Source of the DNA: Motacilla alba alba | Lineage: Eukaryota > Chordata > Aves > Passeriformes > Motacillidae | Length of the DNA: 64,000 bases | Assembly (NCBI RefSeq): GCF_015832195.1 | Contig: NC_052031.1 | Location: forward strand, 7,007,850-7,071,849 | Direction: 5' to 3' | Part shown: positions 1-13,900 of the stretch, one piece after another | Layout of the letters: the number at the start of each line of letters is the position of its first letter | Position numbering within the stretch: position 1 is the stretch's first letter | The notes under the pieces: generated by a model | What the model was told of the DNA's origin: nothing | What the model saw: only the letters and a program-made list of their open reading frames with translations | The model's database searches: none | Program-made: the position numbers and the translations under genes

Positions 1-3000
1 TATTTCATACCCAAGAATGAACAGCCAGCAGATTATAACTCATAGGGACCAAATCTGCACTACAACAGGCAACATTCAAGGGGAAGCCTTCGACAGGGCT
101 TGCTGAGTCTGTGAGCCAGTCCTCCACAGACAGAAGAAAAAGGATGACCCTCAAAGTGATGGCTTTGGGTAGATTCAGGGCTTCCACAAAATTCAAGCAT
201 AGGCAGGAAGGAACATAAAAATAGAAATACAGAGACACATTAGTCTCTGCTGTCTAGGCACAACCGCATTCCAGTTTAATAGCCCTGCATTCCCACCTGA
301 ACCACCCAGGACTAGGTGCCAGATACCCATCTCAGCTGCATCCCCAGTAATGCTGGAGAACTTGATGCCTGAGTGAGAACAGTGCAAGCAGGATGAGGTT
401 CTGGCCCTGCGTCAGCCTCAATTCCCCTCTCCAGTCTCATCTAACTTGCTGACAAACCTGGTTAGTTTTCTAGAGACACATGGCTGATTTGCTCCAGCAA
501 TTTAATGAAATCATGGTTTTGAGTGACTGCTAATGGGATCGCCTGGGATAGGTTCAGCTGCTTAGTGTGTGTTACAGTTTTACTCACAAGCACAAGAAAC
601 ATGGAAATCTATCTAGGATGACATATAGGAAAACAATACAATCTCCCTCATAAGACAAGCAAGGTTTTTATATGCACCTAATATAAATGTCTTGATTTCA
701 GCTGGTTTCTTGCTAAAATTTTCTGCTTGTGCTTTTTTTTGTTCCGGGAGATTTATTTTTCCATTGTAAGTTTTCAGTTTGTTTCTGGCATCAGCAATGT
801 GCAGGAACAAAATATTAAAGATCAGAAAAGCCATAATCTCTTTCCCCCTCCCCCACTAATTTTACCTTGCAGAAAGTTCAGTCAAGTTTACCCTCCCATC
901 TGCACAGCAAAGACTTGAACCAGCCCATGCTGATGCAGTGAAATGAATCAGATACTGTGGCAGGCTGCTCCCAGATACCAGGGTTATCGAGTGCAATTTT
1001 ACAATCTAATTAGCAAGAGGATTAAACACCATGCCTCACTGAGGCAGTTGATCTGCTCTTGCCAGAGGGGTTTTACCACCTGTGTAGGGTAAGAAGTCTT
1101 TTTACTTGCTCCACAGAAGGTAAAATCACTCCATGGAGAAATAATGAAGCCTTAACCACTCTGTCCAAGTCCCATCCCTGATTTAGACTGTTCATTTTGG
1201 AATAGCTCTGCCAACAGATGGGGTTTGCAAGCATCATGTAGCAGAGAAATGCTCATCTAGGCTGTCTTTTCATTGCTGTGGTCTCTGTCTTGTGGCAATG
1301 GACAGATCCGAGCCTGTAAATTCCTGCCTTCCCTTCCCACCCAACCTTTCCTCATAGATAAATGACCACTTCTGCCACAATTCTTAGTGGTTTATACATA
1401 AGGCAGCACCATTGTTTTGCGTCTCCTGGATTTCATACATGATTTGCTGAGACCAAAAAAACTAATTCCCAAAAAAAGAGAAAACCAGCAGCCTGTATTT
1501 TTAGGGTTACTTGGAGAAGAAGGATCAGATGTGCCTAAAGCCCCTGATTTGAGGTGCAGTGTGAGTGCTAGAGGTGGGCTAGTGGGGACACAGAGAGGCT
1601 GGCGAAGATTTAATCAATCTCCAAAACCAATGCTACAGAGCAGATCACCCTGAACAGCTGAGAAGGGAAAGTAGAAAAGCTGAGAAAGGAGGCTTGACCC
1701 TTCTGGTGGAAATGTGTCTCCTCTCATGCAGTTAGAGCACCTGATCTCTCCTCTCCTTCCTTCTGATGTTCTCCACCAATCATCCCAAGACAGATGACAG
1801 TAATTGCTATAACGTGTGAAAGGCTGAGTCCTGTCACGGCAGGGCACTAATTTCTTCCGAAGAAATGTTTGTATTCCTAAGACTGACTTCTGAAGGCATC
1901 TTTTAAGTACATGTCTTCCCTGGGGGGTTGGCACTACTGGAAATATGTGGGTGCAAACACCTAGCCTAGGCATGTTTTAAACTACCATGTGAGAGGATAG
2001 CTTGCCCTGCAGGTAATGATTGATCCCAAATAGATGTGTCTTATAGTCTTTGTGAAGACCTCCTTACTCTCCTTGTCCTTTCTTTTAATGAATAAAAGTC
2101 CCATTAATAGCCTTCAGTGAATAAAAGACTAATTGATGCACCTGTTGTCTCTTGCTGCCTCCTTAACATTTCAGTTTTCTACCAAAACCTTGATTTTAGT
2201 TCATTTTAATAGAAGATGCTCTCTGTGAGGACTAGGCAGTGTCCAACTTGAATGTGACCAGAAGAGGTGAAAGAAGAATTGGTACAGAAACAATGCAAAG
2301 ACAAATACAGAACTTAATTCTCTGTGGAAGCTTTTGCATCCACAGAAGAGCTGCCTAGTTGCTCCAAATCATCCAGTTCTGCAGCCTAAAGCCAGCCTGA
2401 AGCCTTGCCTCTTGATGTCTCCACAGGTCTGCAGTGCAACAAACACTGTTGCTCGCAGGCTCTACATTCCCACCTGCAGGGCTTGTGCTCAGGGATGAGG
2501 TTTCTTATATTAGATGGCATTCTAAGTGGGAAAATCAGAACACAAGGATCCCCCTCATAGGCTGAGCTCAAGAATTAAAACTTCCGATGCCTTTTTTTTT
2601 AGGCATGTGTTGAAAGCAGCTTTCTCTGCTACCTTGACATTAACTCTGCAGTTAGGAAAACTGTTGCTTATCAAATGTAATGCTGGTCCTGAGAAAATCA
2701 TGCAATTTTACTTTTGTAATAAATGGAAGCAGTTTTCCTGTCTTTTCATCCCTTTCTCTCAGATCATTTATGGCTTGACAATACAATATCAAGGGTTGGC
2801 TGAGCACCCCCAATCCACCATTGTCAGTGAATGGAAGGCCTCCAGCACCTGAGAAGATCAGCCCTTGAGTTCCCATCTATGTCTTATGAATCACATAAAA
2901 AAGAAATGTAAATTGCAAGATTAAGTGACACTTATTTCCTCCAAACCCCACAACTTAAAAAAAATTATTAGCTACTTTTGCCCATTAATTCTTTACAGAC

Positions 3001-3140
3001 ATTGAGACAAGTTTGGGAGAAAACAAACATCCTTCAAAAATCCCATTAATCAATGCCAGCATTTGGTGTACATCACACCCTTGACTCAAGCTATGACATG
3101 TGTGACAAGCCCAGACCTTGGTAGCAAAGCAAACACTTAC
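1..3140 (-). other. FRMD4A: FRMD4A intron, 3' part outside window
   Basis: This is an intron downstream of the exon at 3141-3227, running off the left edge. I searched it for the following exon (IFQWRQLENLYFREKK) on the minus strand and found none, so at least 3.1 kb of this intron is present. The sequence looks unique, moderately AT-rich and without a recognisable transposon. The ORFs here are short and show no known motif. Confidence 0.85.
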
Positions 3141-3227
3141 CTTTCTTGGTTTCACTTTGTCATGGTAGTCATATTGAAAAATCCCCTTGTAGCTAAGTCC
3201 TAACCACCATGGAATTCCCTGCTTGTC
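3141..3227 (-). CDS. FRMD4A: FRMD4A coding exon, first strands of FERM F3 lobe (last in window)
   Basis: This 87-nt exon encodes 29 codons in phase 0 at both ends: DKQGIPWWLGLSYKG, then IFQYDYHDKVKPRK. It forms the first strands of the PH-like F3 lobe. The sequence IFQYDYHDKVKPRK fits FRMD4A better than FRMD4B, which in my memory has GQYD with other residues after it, and this supports the gene assignment. The acceptor is CTTTCAG and the donor AAG|GTAAGT is ideal. The next exon should begin IFQWRQLENLYF. It was not found between here and the left edge. Confidence 0.97.
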
Positions 3228-5013
3228 CTGAAAGAGAAAACAGAGGGAGTTATATTGAATATGATGGGGAAATGCTGGAGATTTCCTGTGTTGTTGTTCA
3301 AGATGAAGATTTGTTTCTAAGTAATATCTTTGTATGGGCGTTGTTAAATTTCCCCCTGCCAAGTTCCCGCAAGTCACAAAGCTCTGTAGTGTTCAGAAGA
3401 TATCTGTTCCACTTTTGGCCATGACATATAAAACAATTTAAAATACATCACATGTGATCAAGTTACTCAAAATGCTGTCAGGGGTGCTGAGGAGATTTGA
3501 CATGGGTCCCTTGTGCAGTGGTGCATCCTCTTTCTCTTCCCTGTAAATTATTCAGTCTGAACACTCTGAGATTGGAGAGGAAGGAAAGCGAGTCACCCAG
3601 CTGACTTGAATTATGTGGAGGGATTTTAGCATTAGTCTTGAAAATGCAGCAGTAATGGGATCTGAGAGCTACCAAGTGATAAGGTCTGACAGGCTCGGAC
3701 CCAACTGCTTTGTGTCTGAGTGTGCAATAAAATGTCCTTATGGAGTAATGGCTGATATCTGATTCCAGTCTCTGCAATTTACTGAGCTGAAGTCCTCAAT
3801 GAAATTACATCTGTTCTGTTAATGTGATAGAGAATGGCAGGGTAAAACACAGCAAAAAAAAAACCCCACATCAGGCAGAAGCAAACCCTATTATGTGCAA
3901 TATTTGCTGCCTCATTGCTGCTCACTGCTGCTTATTGACCATGGGGAGCTTGCTGGAATAGCTCTCAAATCTTTGCAATATTGAATATCCAGCCCAATCC
4001 ACTAGATTTTTCTTGATCTAGAGTAGTCTGGATGCAAAGGGTGCTGAAGAGATCCTGTACTCTGAGAAAAGATGAGGCTAATGCTTTTTGCAAAATAATA
4101 ATTGTATTATTACATCCTATTAGCAGGAATAGACTATAAACACATCTCCTGAGACAGGTACAGTCAGATATTTGTGTTTTTATAGTACCCCATGTGAACA
4201 AGACATTACAGATGTATGAAAAACCATATGATCTGTGCACAGAGATAATGATGAAACACATCAAAACTTCAGGGGTGATAAATGAGGGAATATGCTCTGG
4301 GGAATGTGGCTCTAGCTTTCTTTCTATGTTTATTGATTTCTCTACTTAAAAAAAACCCCAAACCTACACAGCTGGTCAGGCAGGGAAGTAATAATAATAA
4401 TAATAATATTATTATTACAAAGCTGGAAATTTTGGTGATAAATCATTAGACAAAAGAAATGAGGAACTTCATGACTAGCTGCATGAAGTCCACACAGAAG
4501 TGGAGAGAAGTTTGGGGATGAGAATGTGCTACCTATCTCTAGAGTATAAGACTGTTCTGGCATTAAAAAGATGTACAATCTCTGTATCCATCTACATATC
4601 TCATGTCAGGGGAGCTACAGTATGCAGGTCATGGCTGGCCCTAAAAAGGTGTTCATGGATCTGCCATCTGGGTAAGATCTGACCTCTTGGAGCTGCAAAA
4701 AGGACTGTCTGCCAGAGATGTGTCTGGCTTGTCCCTTTGGTGGTGGCTCGCTGGCATTGCCATGCTGCTGACTGAGCTGAACACTCCAGCACAACACTGC
4801 AAGAGTTTTATCTCCAAGAACAGGATTTTCCTCTTTGGAATTGTATTTACTAAACATGCACACACAGCTGAAATAAGTTTATCCTACCTCAGGAAGTGAA
4901 ATGAGACTTTAGTAGCAGTGTATTGTATTCTGAGCAGGATGGCTGTTTGTGCCTCTCTCCCTCCCTCTCCAGCAAGAGTTTAATTCAGTGAAGGACCTTC
5001 TTGTAGCACGTAC
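3228..5013 (-). other. FRMD4A: FRMD4A intron, 1.8 kb
   Basis: This intron lies between the exons at 5014-5071 and 3141-3227. It contains the TAA/TTA microsatellite described separately at 4388-4418 and short A runs. No other element was recognised. Confidence 0.93.
4388..4418. repeat. TAA/TTA microsatellite, self-complementary
   Basis: Six TAA-type units switch into TTA-type units, so the whole tract can fold on itself with 11-bp arms. Confidence 0.9.
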
Positions 5014-5071
5014 CTTTACTGCGTAATAATGCACTCCGTATGTTGGGAGGGACTCTACAATGCTCATGTAG
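5014..5071 (-). CDS. FRMD4A: FRMD4A coding exon, FERM F2-F3 junction
   Basis: This 58-nt exon has one base completing Asn, then 19 codons YMSIVESLPTYGVHYYAVK. The run ..L..YGVHYY.VKD is the most conserved signature in FERM proteins and marks the passage from the F2 lobe to the PH-like F3 lobe. The acceptor is GTTTTGCAG and the donor is AAG|GTACGT. It leaves in phase 0. Skipping this exon alone would break the frame, because the preceding exon leaves two bases over and the following exon begins in phase 0. Confidence 0.97.
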
Positions 5072-5283
5072 CTGCAAAACAACACAGAACAGAATAACAC
5101 GTCTGAGAAGCTGAGAGGATCATCTGAAAAAAACTTTGATAAATAAATAATTATGTCAAGAAATACTTAAAAATGAAGCATTGCATGAGATGGGAAGCAT
5201 AGTTACATATTGTATTTACAGTTCCGTAGAAATACTTCGTAATGAAACAAAGGTCACAAAGAAATCATTCTTGTTTCACTTAC
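5072..5283 (-). other. FRMD4A: FRMD4A short intron, 212 nt
   Basis: This compact intron has donor GTAAGT and acceptor GTTTTGCAG. It joins a split Asn codon (AA|C). It is far shorter than any other intron in the window. Confidence 0.95.
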
Positions 5284-5349
5284 TTTACAATTGCTTGACC
5301 TCTTGTCTGACCATTTAGTTTCTTGTAATGTTCAATGACTCGATCCTCA
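5284..5349 (-). CDS. FRMD4A: FRMD4A coding exon, end of FERM F2 lobe
   Basis: This 66-nt exon reads (C)EDRVIEHYKKLNGQTRGQAIV(N), with one base at the start and two at the end belonging to split codons. The helix with I.EHYKKL.GQ is the classic F2 signature that precedes the YGVHYY motif of FERM proteins. The acceptor is CTTTCCAG and the donor is AA|GTAAGT. It is separated from the next exon by only 212 nt, the one short intron in the window. No substitution against the human protein is apparent. Confidence 0.97.
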
Positions 5350-8300
5350 CTGGAAAGGAAAAAAAAAACGTATGTTTTGTATAATGGCATTATCATGACT
5401 AAAACTCTTGTCAATAGCTGAAAAGATGCTTCTGTTAACACAGCTACTGACTGATGGAATCAAAAGATGCCAAGCAAAACCATTAGATGATGGGATTTGG
5501 TGCAGAGCAGGGTAAACAAAAGGGGAATCACAGACTGAGAATAAAAATGGTTTTCTAAGAGCTGGCTCTCTGGAGCTTCCATGCATGTCATGTGTCTATC
5601 CCATGCCACCACACTGCATGTGGTTTAGGGCAATGTGAACTGGCATTCCTCCCTCCCTGCATTTCCTGGGTCCAGCAGGACCCCCTAATGGGGCCTTTCA
5701 GTTGCCCACCATGTGGTAATCCTTCCCCAGCAGAACTGAAGCCAGTTGTACTGCTAGGCAGTGTGAAGGAGCGCAGCAGGGTGGGATGATGGTAGATGAC
5801 CTCACCACTGGCTGCTTAGAGATGCCCATGGGGGCTTTTGTGGAGGACTGCAAAGCATTTCACCAGCCCAGCTTAACATGACTGCATATTCTTCTCATTG
5901 CTGCCTTCCCCATTTGCACCCCTGTGCCAGAGAGGACAGAACCTCTTTTAGAAAGACAGCCAGAATCTCTGGAGCCACAACTTCTTTTAGAAAGAAGAGG
6001 CACAGGGAAGCTGAGGACTGTGCAGCCCTAATAATGAAGAGAGAAAGGAGAACCAGAAACATCAGTGAAGGCAGCAAAGTGCAATTCAGAGACAGTGTTG
6101 GATTGTCAGCAGGGCCAGCTTTTCCCTCACAAGGCTGTTTTTTATCGGAGAGGTTGTTTAACTGCTTTCCTTACTCACTCACCAAGTGGCTTCCTCCATT
6201 CACCCTACAAAAATAAAAGAGCCCTTTTCAGAGCTGTCCCATCAGCAGGGCACAGCAGGAACAGGGTGCTGACTGAGCCAGTGACACATTACATGGGTAA
6301 AGGAATGGTCCAGCTCTCCTACTAAATCCCTCAGAATCATTTTAATGCTTAGAAAATGATCTCTAAATTCTACAGCTATGAAACATATTCAGCACACTGA
6401 TCCAAGCAAGTACCACAGATGTTATGGGTGTGCACATGAAGGCAGAGCCTGGGTCTCCTGCCATGATTATCATAAACAGGATTACTTTTGGAGCAATAAC
6501 TGAATTACATGAGTGTTCCGTATTGGAAGATCTCCAAAAACCATCATTCTTAATAAAAAAGATAGACAGAGAGGGCTTACAGCCCTTTGAAATTACCTCT
6601 TAAAACCATGATTACATGTGGATGCAATTCCTCTGTCTCAGACAGGAACAAACCAGGAGTGACTTCTCAGAAAATAATGGAGTTTCTCCAGTGGAAAACA
6701 CTCCTAGCTTCATTTTCCACTCTGTGCAGTTTATTGCACAGATCAAGCTCTCATGTGCTGCCATTCAAGGAAAGCGTAGATGTACCTGGACATGCTGATT
6801 ACTTAATGTGATTCCGGATGTGCTCTGCTTTCTTACAAATTATTATTATAAAACAATTAATATGTTCCTAGACCATACTCCTTGGGTAGGGAAGCCAATT
6901 GATGTACCATGTCCTTCAAAAGGACAGATCAGATGTCAGGAAGCCTTCCTGAACAGCAGGACAAAGAACTGTGTTTTTAACCCATGCTAGAAATATGGCA
7001 TAGTCCAGGCTCTACCCAGTTCTTCTAAGCAAATGCAGGCAATGCTACATGGTTCTGTTAGGGTACTGATGATTTTTCTTAGTAAAATGTTTTGTGGTCT
7101 ACAGATGTTAAGTGCCAGGCAAGTATCACCTTTGTTTCTTCTTTCCTTTGAACAAAAAATATAAAGCCTGAAATATCAATTGAGCCATATTTAAGAGTGG
7201 GATCTGTGGCCTTTCACCTTCCTGCAGCACTGGCTTTGTCACTGGGGAAAGAAACATGTACTCCAGAGTACAATTCATCCAATCTATTTTGGACAGATTC
7301 CTTGGGAGGAGGTTACTGCTGCTTCTGTCTGCTGACAGCAAAGGGAGCTGAGGGCACCTAGCTCAGTTAGCAATGTCCACACTGGAAAAACATTCACAGT
7401 CACAACAATCTATGTGACAGTCCCTCCTCTAACAATTCTCTGAACTTCCTTTTCCTTCTCACTGCCCTGTGCAAGAAGGATCATCCAGCACAGAGGTTGC
7501 TTTCTGCCTCCAGCTCTGGGTTGGAGGGTTAAGCCAAACACATGCCAGGGAAAACAAGCAAAATCATTCACGGGTCAGAAGGAGCATTAGCAGAGCCTAT
7601 AAACATACTCCCCTATAATTTCAGCTGTTCATCTCCAGGCAGCTGCTATTGACAGCTGGGAGAGTGCTGGGACACTGCTGGGACCACCAGCTGACATCTC
7701 CTCTCACCCTGCTCTGCCTTGTTGCTGTGTTGGTGACACAGAAACTCATTCACAGTGCAGGGCTGGCAGAGGATGCTTAACTAATGTGGAGACAGAGACA
7801 CAGAGGCTGCCGAAGCACTGCTGTCTATTTGCCAGCTCATAAAACATTCCCCCCAAAGCTGCAGAAATTAATACATGGATGATATTCTGCAGCAGACAAC
7901 TCTGATAAAGATCTTTAGAACTAACAAGAAATCCATCCTGTCCCAGCAGCTTATAGAACTGGACAGCAGACAACTTGCAAGCAAATGCAGGCCTTGAGTT
8001 TCTCATCAATCAGATCCAGATTTTCAAAGTTAGTTGCTCCCTCCCTCTCTTCTGAGCACATGTAGCTTTTTAAAATAGCTGTCCATTCATTGCTGTTCCT
8101 TAGTGTTATTCTGTTTCTAACCTGATTTTTCCATTTTGATTACATTATTAACAAATAATGTCTTTACTTGCAGTCATATGCTGTCCCTCTGAAGCCACCA
8201 GCACCTCTTAGGCCAAGGGACCAAGAGCTGGACCAGGGCCTCAGGTCTGTGTTGAACCAGAGAAAATCACTAAATAGTGATTTTCAGATGACATTTTCAG

Positions 8301-10911
8301 AGGTGGGTTTTCTGGCAACATTGATGCTAAAACAAGCTCGCATTCAGAGACTGTGGGAACTTGGGAGAAGTCTATCTTCCCCCTGGTTTGTTGAAAATCC
8401 TAATCTAGCATTCACTTTTGTGTTGCTGCACCTCATATCGGCCTCATTACTGACAACTGAGTACTGGACTGGCTTGTTAGGGAGGACCTGAAATGAGATA
8501 AAATGCAATGACAAGTGTCTGGAAAGGAGCATTGTGAGTTAACACATTTCTAAAGGTTCTCTCCAGTCTCTGTGATTGGTTTTGTGTCTGTTTCCATGAA
8601 TGGCCAAGAGGAATCAAAACTCAGGGCCTCAACTCCTGGACTGTGTGGGAGGACCAGAAGCTCAGCTTTCATTTAAAAGAAAAAGAAACAAACCCACCAA
8701 AAAGCCCCTTCTTTCTTCACCAGTAATCAGAGATGCCAAAAGACACTTGAGAACAAGATGGGCAACTGATTATTGTGAACCTGGAGAAAACTGCAAGAGG
8801 TTACAGTGAAGGGAAAGGCCTACACCAAGGGTATGGAATCTGGAGACTCCATGAAGGTGGAATCAGAGGCACAAATTGTCCCGATCTAAGAATCCAGGAC
8901 CCATCCCACAGGTGTTGCTACATTTGGTAGGTGCAATAGCTGATGCTTTTTAATGGCGTGTATGGATGGAAATGTATTATTTTATTAAGATCTTCTACAG
9001 CATCTTGAAAAAGGTATCACAGTATTTACTTGATTACCTCTTTTATTATCTCTTAATCCACTTCAGCTGACAAAAATATAGTACAAAGTTCTTTTGTTTG
9101 TCTGCTTTAAACTAATTAGAGCCATTACCCATCCCATCTTTAATGTTTTAAAAGTTTCTTGCCAGGGTTGGATATTCACTTGTGACTGCTTGCTCTCACG
9201 CTGAAGAACTGCAGAATGAAAGTGATTGCTCACAGAAAAGGTTTGGATGAAACCTGCATCTGGTACATAATCTGCATGTGATGTGAAGAAGTGTCAGAGA
9301 ATACAGTTTTAAAAATCTGCTCCCTTAAATCACTGAAGTTTGATCTGCAATTTTGAGGCTTTTTGTCTGATTCACCAACAGACTTCCTGAGAGCATTAAG
9401 TGTTTCAGAGAGTGTTTAGAAAAAAGCCATCATTAAAAAATAATGAACTACTAATGTTAAAGAGGTCTTTTAGACCTGCTTACTGACATGAAATCACAAG
9501 GGAGTCACAGGACTGTAGCCTCTGATTTTATTACTCCATTGGCAACGCCACCTTCCCAACCTGTGACCTGTTCTGAGTCACATGAGACCCCCCACAAAAT
9601 TAAGTACAGCTGCAAGTGCTGTACCTTGTGTATAAATGCAAATACTTATATTCTGAGCACGAGGATTTTACATGGCTCTTCTCACTATGTGGCACTTCAT
9701 TAAGACCTTAGGCCATGTTGTTGCTGAAGGGTCAGATTTGCCTTCCCTGTCAGTGCCTACTTGTTCCCACCACTCCTCTTGAGATGGCTTTCAGCTTGAG
9801 GTCCCAGTCTGTCAGTCAGCCAGCCTGCCCGGAAATGTATTGCTTTTGAGTGTATGGAGTAGTTTTTGGAAAAAGAGATGCTCCTAAGAGGAAGACCATT
9901 CTTCTTCAATGAGACGGCAGCCTACATTTATAATTTTTCATGAAGATTTGATTTGATTCTCAGAGAGAAATATCAGGAGATTGTGATGATCCACAGTTAT
10001 TGTGTCAGTGATCCTAATTTCAGCTGGGGACTCTGAATCTCTCCTTATATTCTCAGAAAGGGATTAGGAGACCTCACTAGGAGCTTGCCTATGACTTGAC
10101 ATTAGGTACAGTTAATTCCACTGTTGTAGCCATGCTAGGAGAAGAGGATGACCTTTTTGGCAAAGAGAAGGACTGACATCATAGCCTACAAACTGATTTG
10201 TTTCCCCCTGCCATCCTCAGATTACCAAAATGCAGAAATGAAAAGAGTAGCAGATAAAGAAGCTCAATCCAACCCCCAGGCTTGCAGCCTAATGCTTTAA
10301 AGACAAACATGAAAGAGCAACAAGCAGAAAATGGAGTGAAACTACCCACCCTTTAATGAATAGTCTTTCCCCAAATTCTTTCCTATTTGCACAGATAAAA
10401 GAGATATGCAGGGTGGCACAAAGAATCTGTGTGTGTGGCATGTAAAATCTAAATGTGACCCTGCTCCTAACTTGAGCTTGTTTTCCAGTGCAATAAAGAC
10501 AGAGCAAACAAGCATCCACCTCCAAACACTGAGTTCACATAAAAGGAGATGAGTTCAGCCGTGCCATACAGAGAGAACTTGCAAGATGAAACTGAATCAC
10601 TCAGGGCAAAACACTGACATTTCCAACTGAGAAAACTCTTTTACAAATGCAAAGTGCTGTGAAAGTAAATGGCACATTAAGCCTCTTGATTTCATTGGGA
10701 CATTTGCACACTTACAGTGGATTTTTGGCCAGGCATTTGGCAGATGGGGAAATGAGGCCCGGGATGGCAGCTCTACTTGTGTTAAGTCATGCAATGAATC
10801 AGTGACAGACTCAGAGGCAGAGGGCAGGAATCTCTGCATCCCAGTTCCACCCTCAGACCACACTGCCAGAGGCAGGTCCTGCACGAGGCATTGAGGAGAG
10901 TGATACATTAC
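5350..10911 (-). other. FRMD4A: FRMD4A intron, 5.6 kb
   Basis: This is unique-looking intronic sequence between the exons at 10912-10995 and 5284-5349. A short imperfect direct repeat built on CTTTTAGAAAGA occurs at about 5945-6000. I recognised no transposon, RNA gene or exon. Confidence 0.9.
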
Positions 10912-10995
10912 CAGTAAGCGAGGGAAGGATGCTCCTTCAGCGCTGGTGTTGGAAGGGCTGGCAGCTTCTTTAATTCATTCCTTACAACTTCATTG
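10912..10995 (-). CDS. FRMD4A: FRMD4A coding exon, FERM F2 lobe
   Basis: This 84-nt exon supplies one base completing Ser, then 27 codons (NEVVRNELKKLP, ALPTPALKEHPSLAY), then TG of a split Cys. The acceptor is CTTTCAG. The donor is CTG|GTAATG, the weakest donor of the nine by eye. Relative to the human protein from memory, it shows Ser-Asp to Asn-Glu after VVR and Gln to Pro before ALKEHPSLAY. Most of the amino-acid differences that I can see in the window are in this exon, which lies in a loop-rich part of the F2 lobe. The intron before it in the transcript is 7.5 kb and the one after it is 5.6 kb. Confidence 0.96.
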
Positions 10996-13900
10996 CTGAA
11001 AGAGAGTCCAAAAAGAGGATCAAGCTACAAGAAAACAACCACAATATTTGATATGACTTGACCTAGCTGGCACGCTGCTATGGCTCTACATCTGTTCCTT
11101 CTTAACAAAAGGCGCTGGGGTTTCCTTTTTCTCCTCTCTTTCTTTGTTTTATGGCAGCCCAGTTAACTTTTCCCTCTATTATCAAAATTGGAGAGAAGCT
11201 CTCCCAGATGGTTACGTTGAAGCACTTCCTACCAGTGACTGGACACAAAAGCCACCATGTCACATGTCACTGAGCAGGGTGTCACGGACATGTTCATATA
11301 GGGAAAAAAAACCAAGGGGGAGAGAAAGTGATGCTTTCAGTTGCAATTATAGATCTTTATTTAATGCCTTACAAACTGCTGCAAAAAGTAATAATTTGCC
11401 TTCTTAGCATCGCAGGTTGCTCTTAACCTCTTGCCCAGTGACCAGTCCTCTGCATAACATCTTCACTGATAAGACTCCACTTTGAATTTGGGTCCTGCTA
11501 CACAAAACCTTCCTACACAACCAACTCACTAACACTATCCTCCCTGCAACCTCCAGTGGCCACAATGGCCAGCTGGAGCAGCATCACTGTACAACAGAGA
11601 GCAGGGAGAGCTCATCAAATGGGAGGCAGATTCTCACAGATGAAACCGTGGGATTTTCTCGTACAAACCCCAAATGCCTCTCTTCCCACTTTTAAACACA
11701 CATGGAATTGTGTGCACATAGGAAAAAAAAAAGCCTCAAAGGCTTGGGAAGGAAGACAGTGCTGCTATTAATTTTTAAAATTGTAGAAATACACAGCCAA
11801 GAGGGCCAGACAGGACACGGAGGAGAGCCAAAGAATTCATGTTTATTGGCTGACTTCGTTCCAGCAAGTTTTTTTGCCTTCTTATACCCTTCCCTTTATT
11901 CTACCCAAACGTGCGGCTGTCCTGGAGCTGCAGAGAGAGCCTCTTCCAGAACTCCAGATTCCCCAGCCCACTGGATTCTCCCATGGGGCTGGCAGACAGG
12001 CAGACAGGTAGTCTTGACCTCTCTGGCTGTAGACCAGAGATCCTGACATCCGCTAAAGACTTGAGGAGCTCTTGGACATCCCAGATCACCCTGGGTTTCA
12101 TCCTTCTCTCTGGGACAGTCTGTATATTGACTCGTAGAGAAGTAGTAAAAATATTCCCACAGCATTTCTCCATTTGCACATCTCAGGAGCAGGCTCTGCC
12201 TGAGACCTAGGTGGGTTTGTCTTAATTGGAGTCTGCAGGTTAATTGCTAGGTTGGGCCATAGGGTAAACCACTGACATAAATCCTGGAGCAGACATTTTG
12301 GGCATGTCTACAGACATTTGTTATTTATTATTATGGTAGTTCCTTGACAATCAATTAAGTAGTTTTAAAACAGGACCAAACTTCTAGTCAGAACAAATCT
12401 GTGAGACATGGCCAAGTATGAATGAGGCTCAAATTTTGCAGAGTGAAGATGTGCTGAATAGCACACAAGGACTGAGGCAACTGCTGCCATGCTAAGCACA
12501 TGGAAAACCACTCTGTAACACCTCCTATGCCAAGCCAAAAGGCTCTTGAAAAACAGAGTTTGAACACCCACTCCTGCCCAAATCCCATGGTCATTTGGCC
12601 ATCAGAGAGCTCTTCTCTTCTAAGTGCAAATGCTCAAAACCTATTCAGATTTATTCTTCCACGGCAGGTAAATATCTGTACAAGTCTGAACATGAAGCTG
12701 CTCTGCACCATGTTATCTGCTGATCTGGAAGCTCTGTTCTGTGACTGACAGCCTAGAAAACAAGTTGCTGCTTTTTAGACTTTATTGCCAAGAGCTGTCT
12801 CCCCCACAGCATGTGCACACTCAGCTCTTTCTGAGTTTTTTGACATTTTGAAAGAAACTGGGAAAAAAGAATAGAACTTGGGACAATCAGAGTACAAGCA
12901 GAAGTAACTGCCCTCAAATGAAGATTTTTTTTTGAAGCTGGCTGCTCAGAGAAGGAAGTTGAGAGATTTCCAAAACTTTTCTGGGAAAGCACAGAGTGAG
13001 TTCCAAACAGGGACTTTCTGAGCCCAGAAATCTATCAAATAGGGCAAGATTAGTGGTGACTAACAATCCCTGAGAGTCTGGGAAAAACTCTGAGACAGTA
13101 ATGGCTCCTATAAAAGAAAGGGCTAACATCAGTCAGCTCTGCTTTTTCTGTCAGTGAGGCACAAAGTTTGCCTGTGCTGTGATAAGGTCTTTTAAGAATA
13201 AGAGAAAAAGACATTTTTAGTGATGTTGGGCAGGATTAACATTTCTGCTCAGCACCTAGAAAATGCTGTACGGATAGTGCCTCAGCCTCAAAGCACCTCA
13301 AAAGTCAGGCAATCATTTCCAGGAACAAAAAGGTATTTCATTCTGTGGTCCATGCATTCACTAAGCCTTCTGGCAAGACTCATCTCAAGACAAATGAATT
13401 TAGACTCCCAAAAAGATGTCAAATAAAAAAAAAAAAAAAAAGGAAAAAAAAAAGACTCAGGTTGCATTTGAACTAGCAGTCATGAGGTCACTTTCCTCTC
13501 GGCTCCTTTTAAAACACTGAACCCCTCAATTTTTAAAATGTTTCCAGCAGGATCACAAGTGGTTTTTTACTTACTGCCTTTCATGCTCTTTCTAGTGAAA
13601 TATCTCAGTGTGTTTGTTTTATTACTGTATTTAGAAAGTGTTTGTTTAATCCGGTCACTTGTGCTACTTTTATTTTATATTCGGAAGTGTCCAGCCTCCA
13701 GGGCTGACATATACAGAAGGATATTTAGAACACAGATTTATTAATATGCAGGGGAAAGACTCCAAAGACACCTTCTCTGTGTCCCCTAGACCACCTCATT
13801 TATTTTTTTTCCTATGGTGGAAATGGTAATATTTAAAGGACTGAATAACAATATGAAAACTGAACTGGAAAAGCCATCTGCATGGGTTCCTGAAAGCTGG

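Noticed and set aside
13425..13453. A-rich run as the tail of a processed pseudogene
   Set aside because: No recognisable coding body before it and no target-site duplication.
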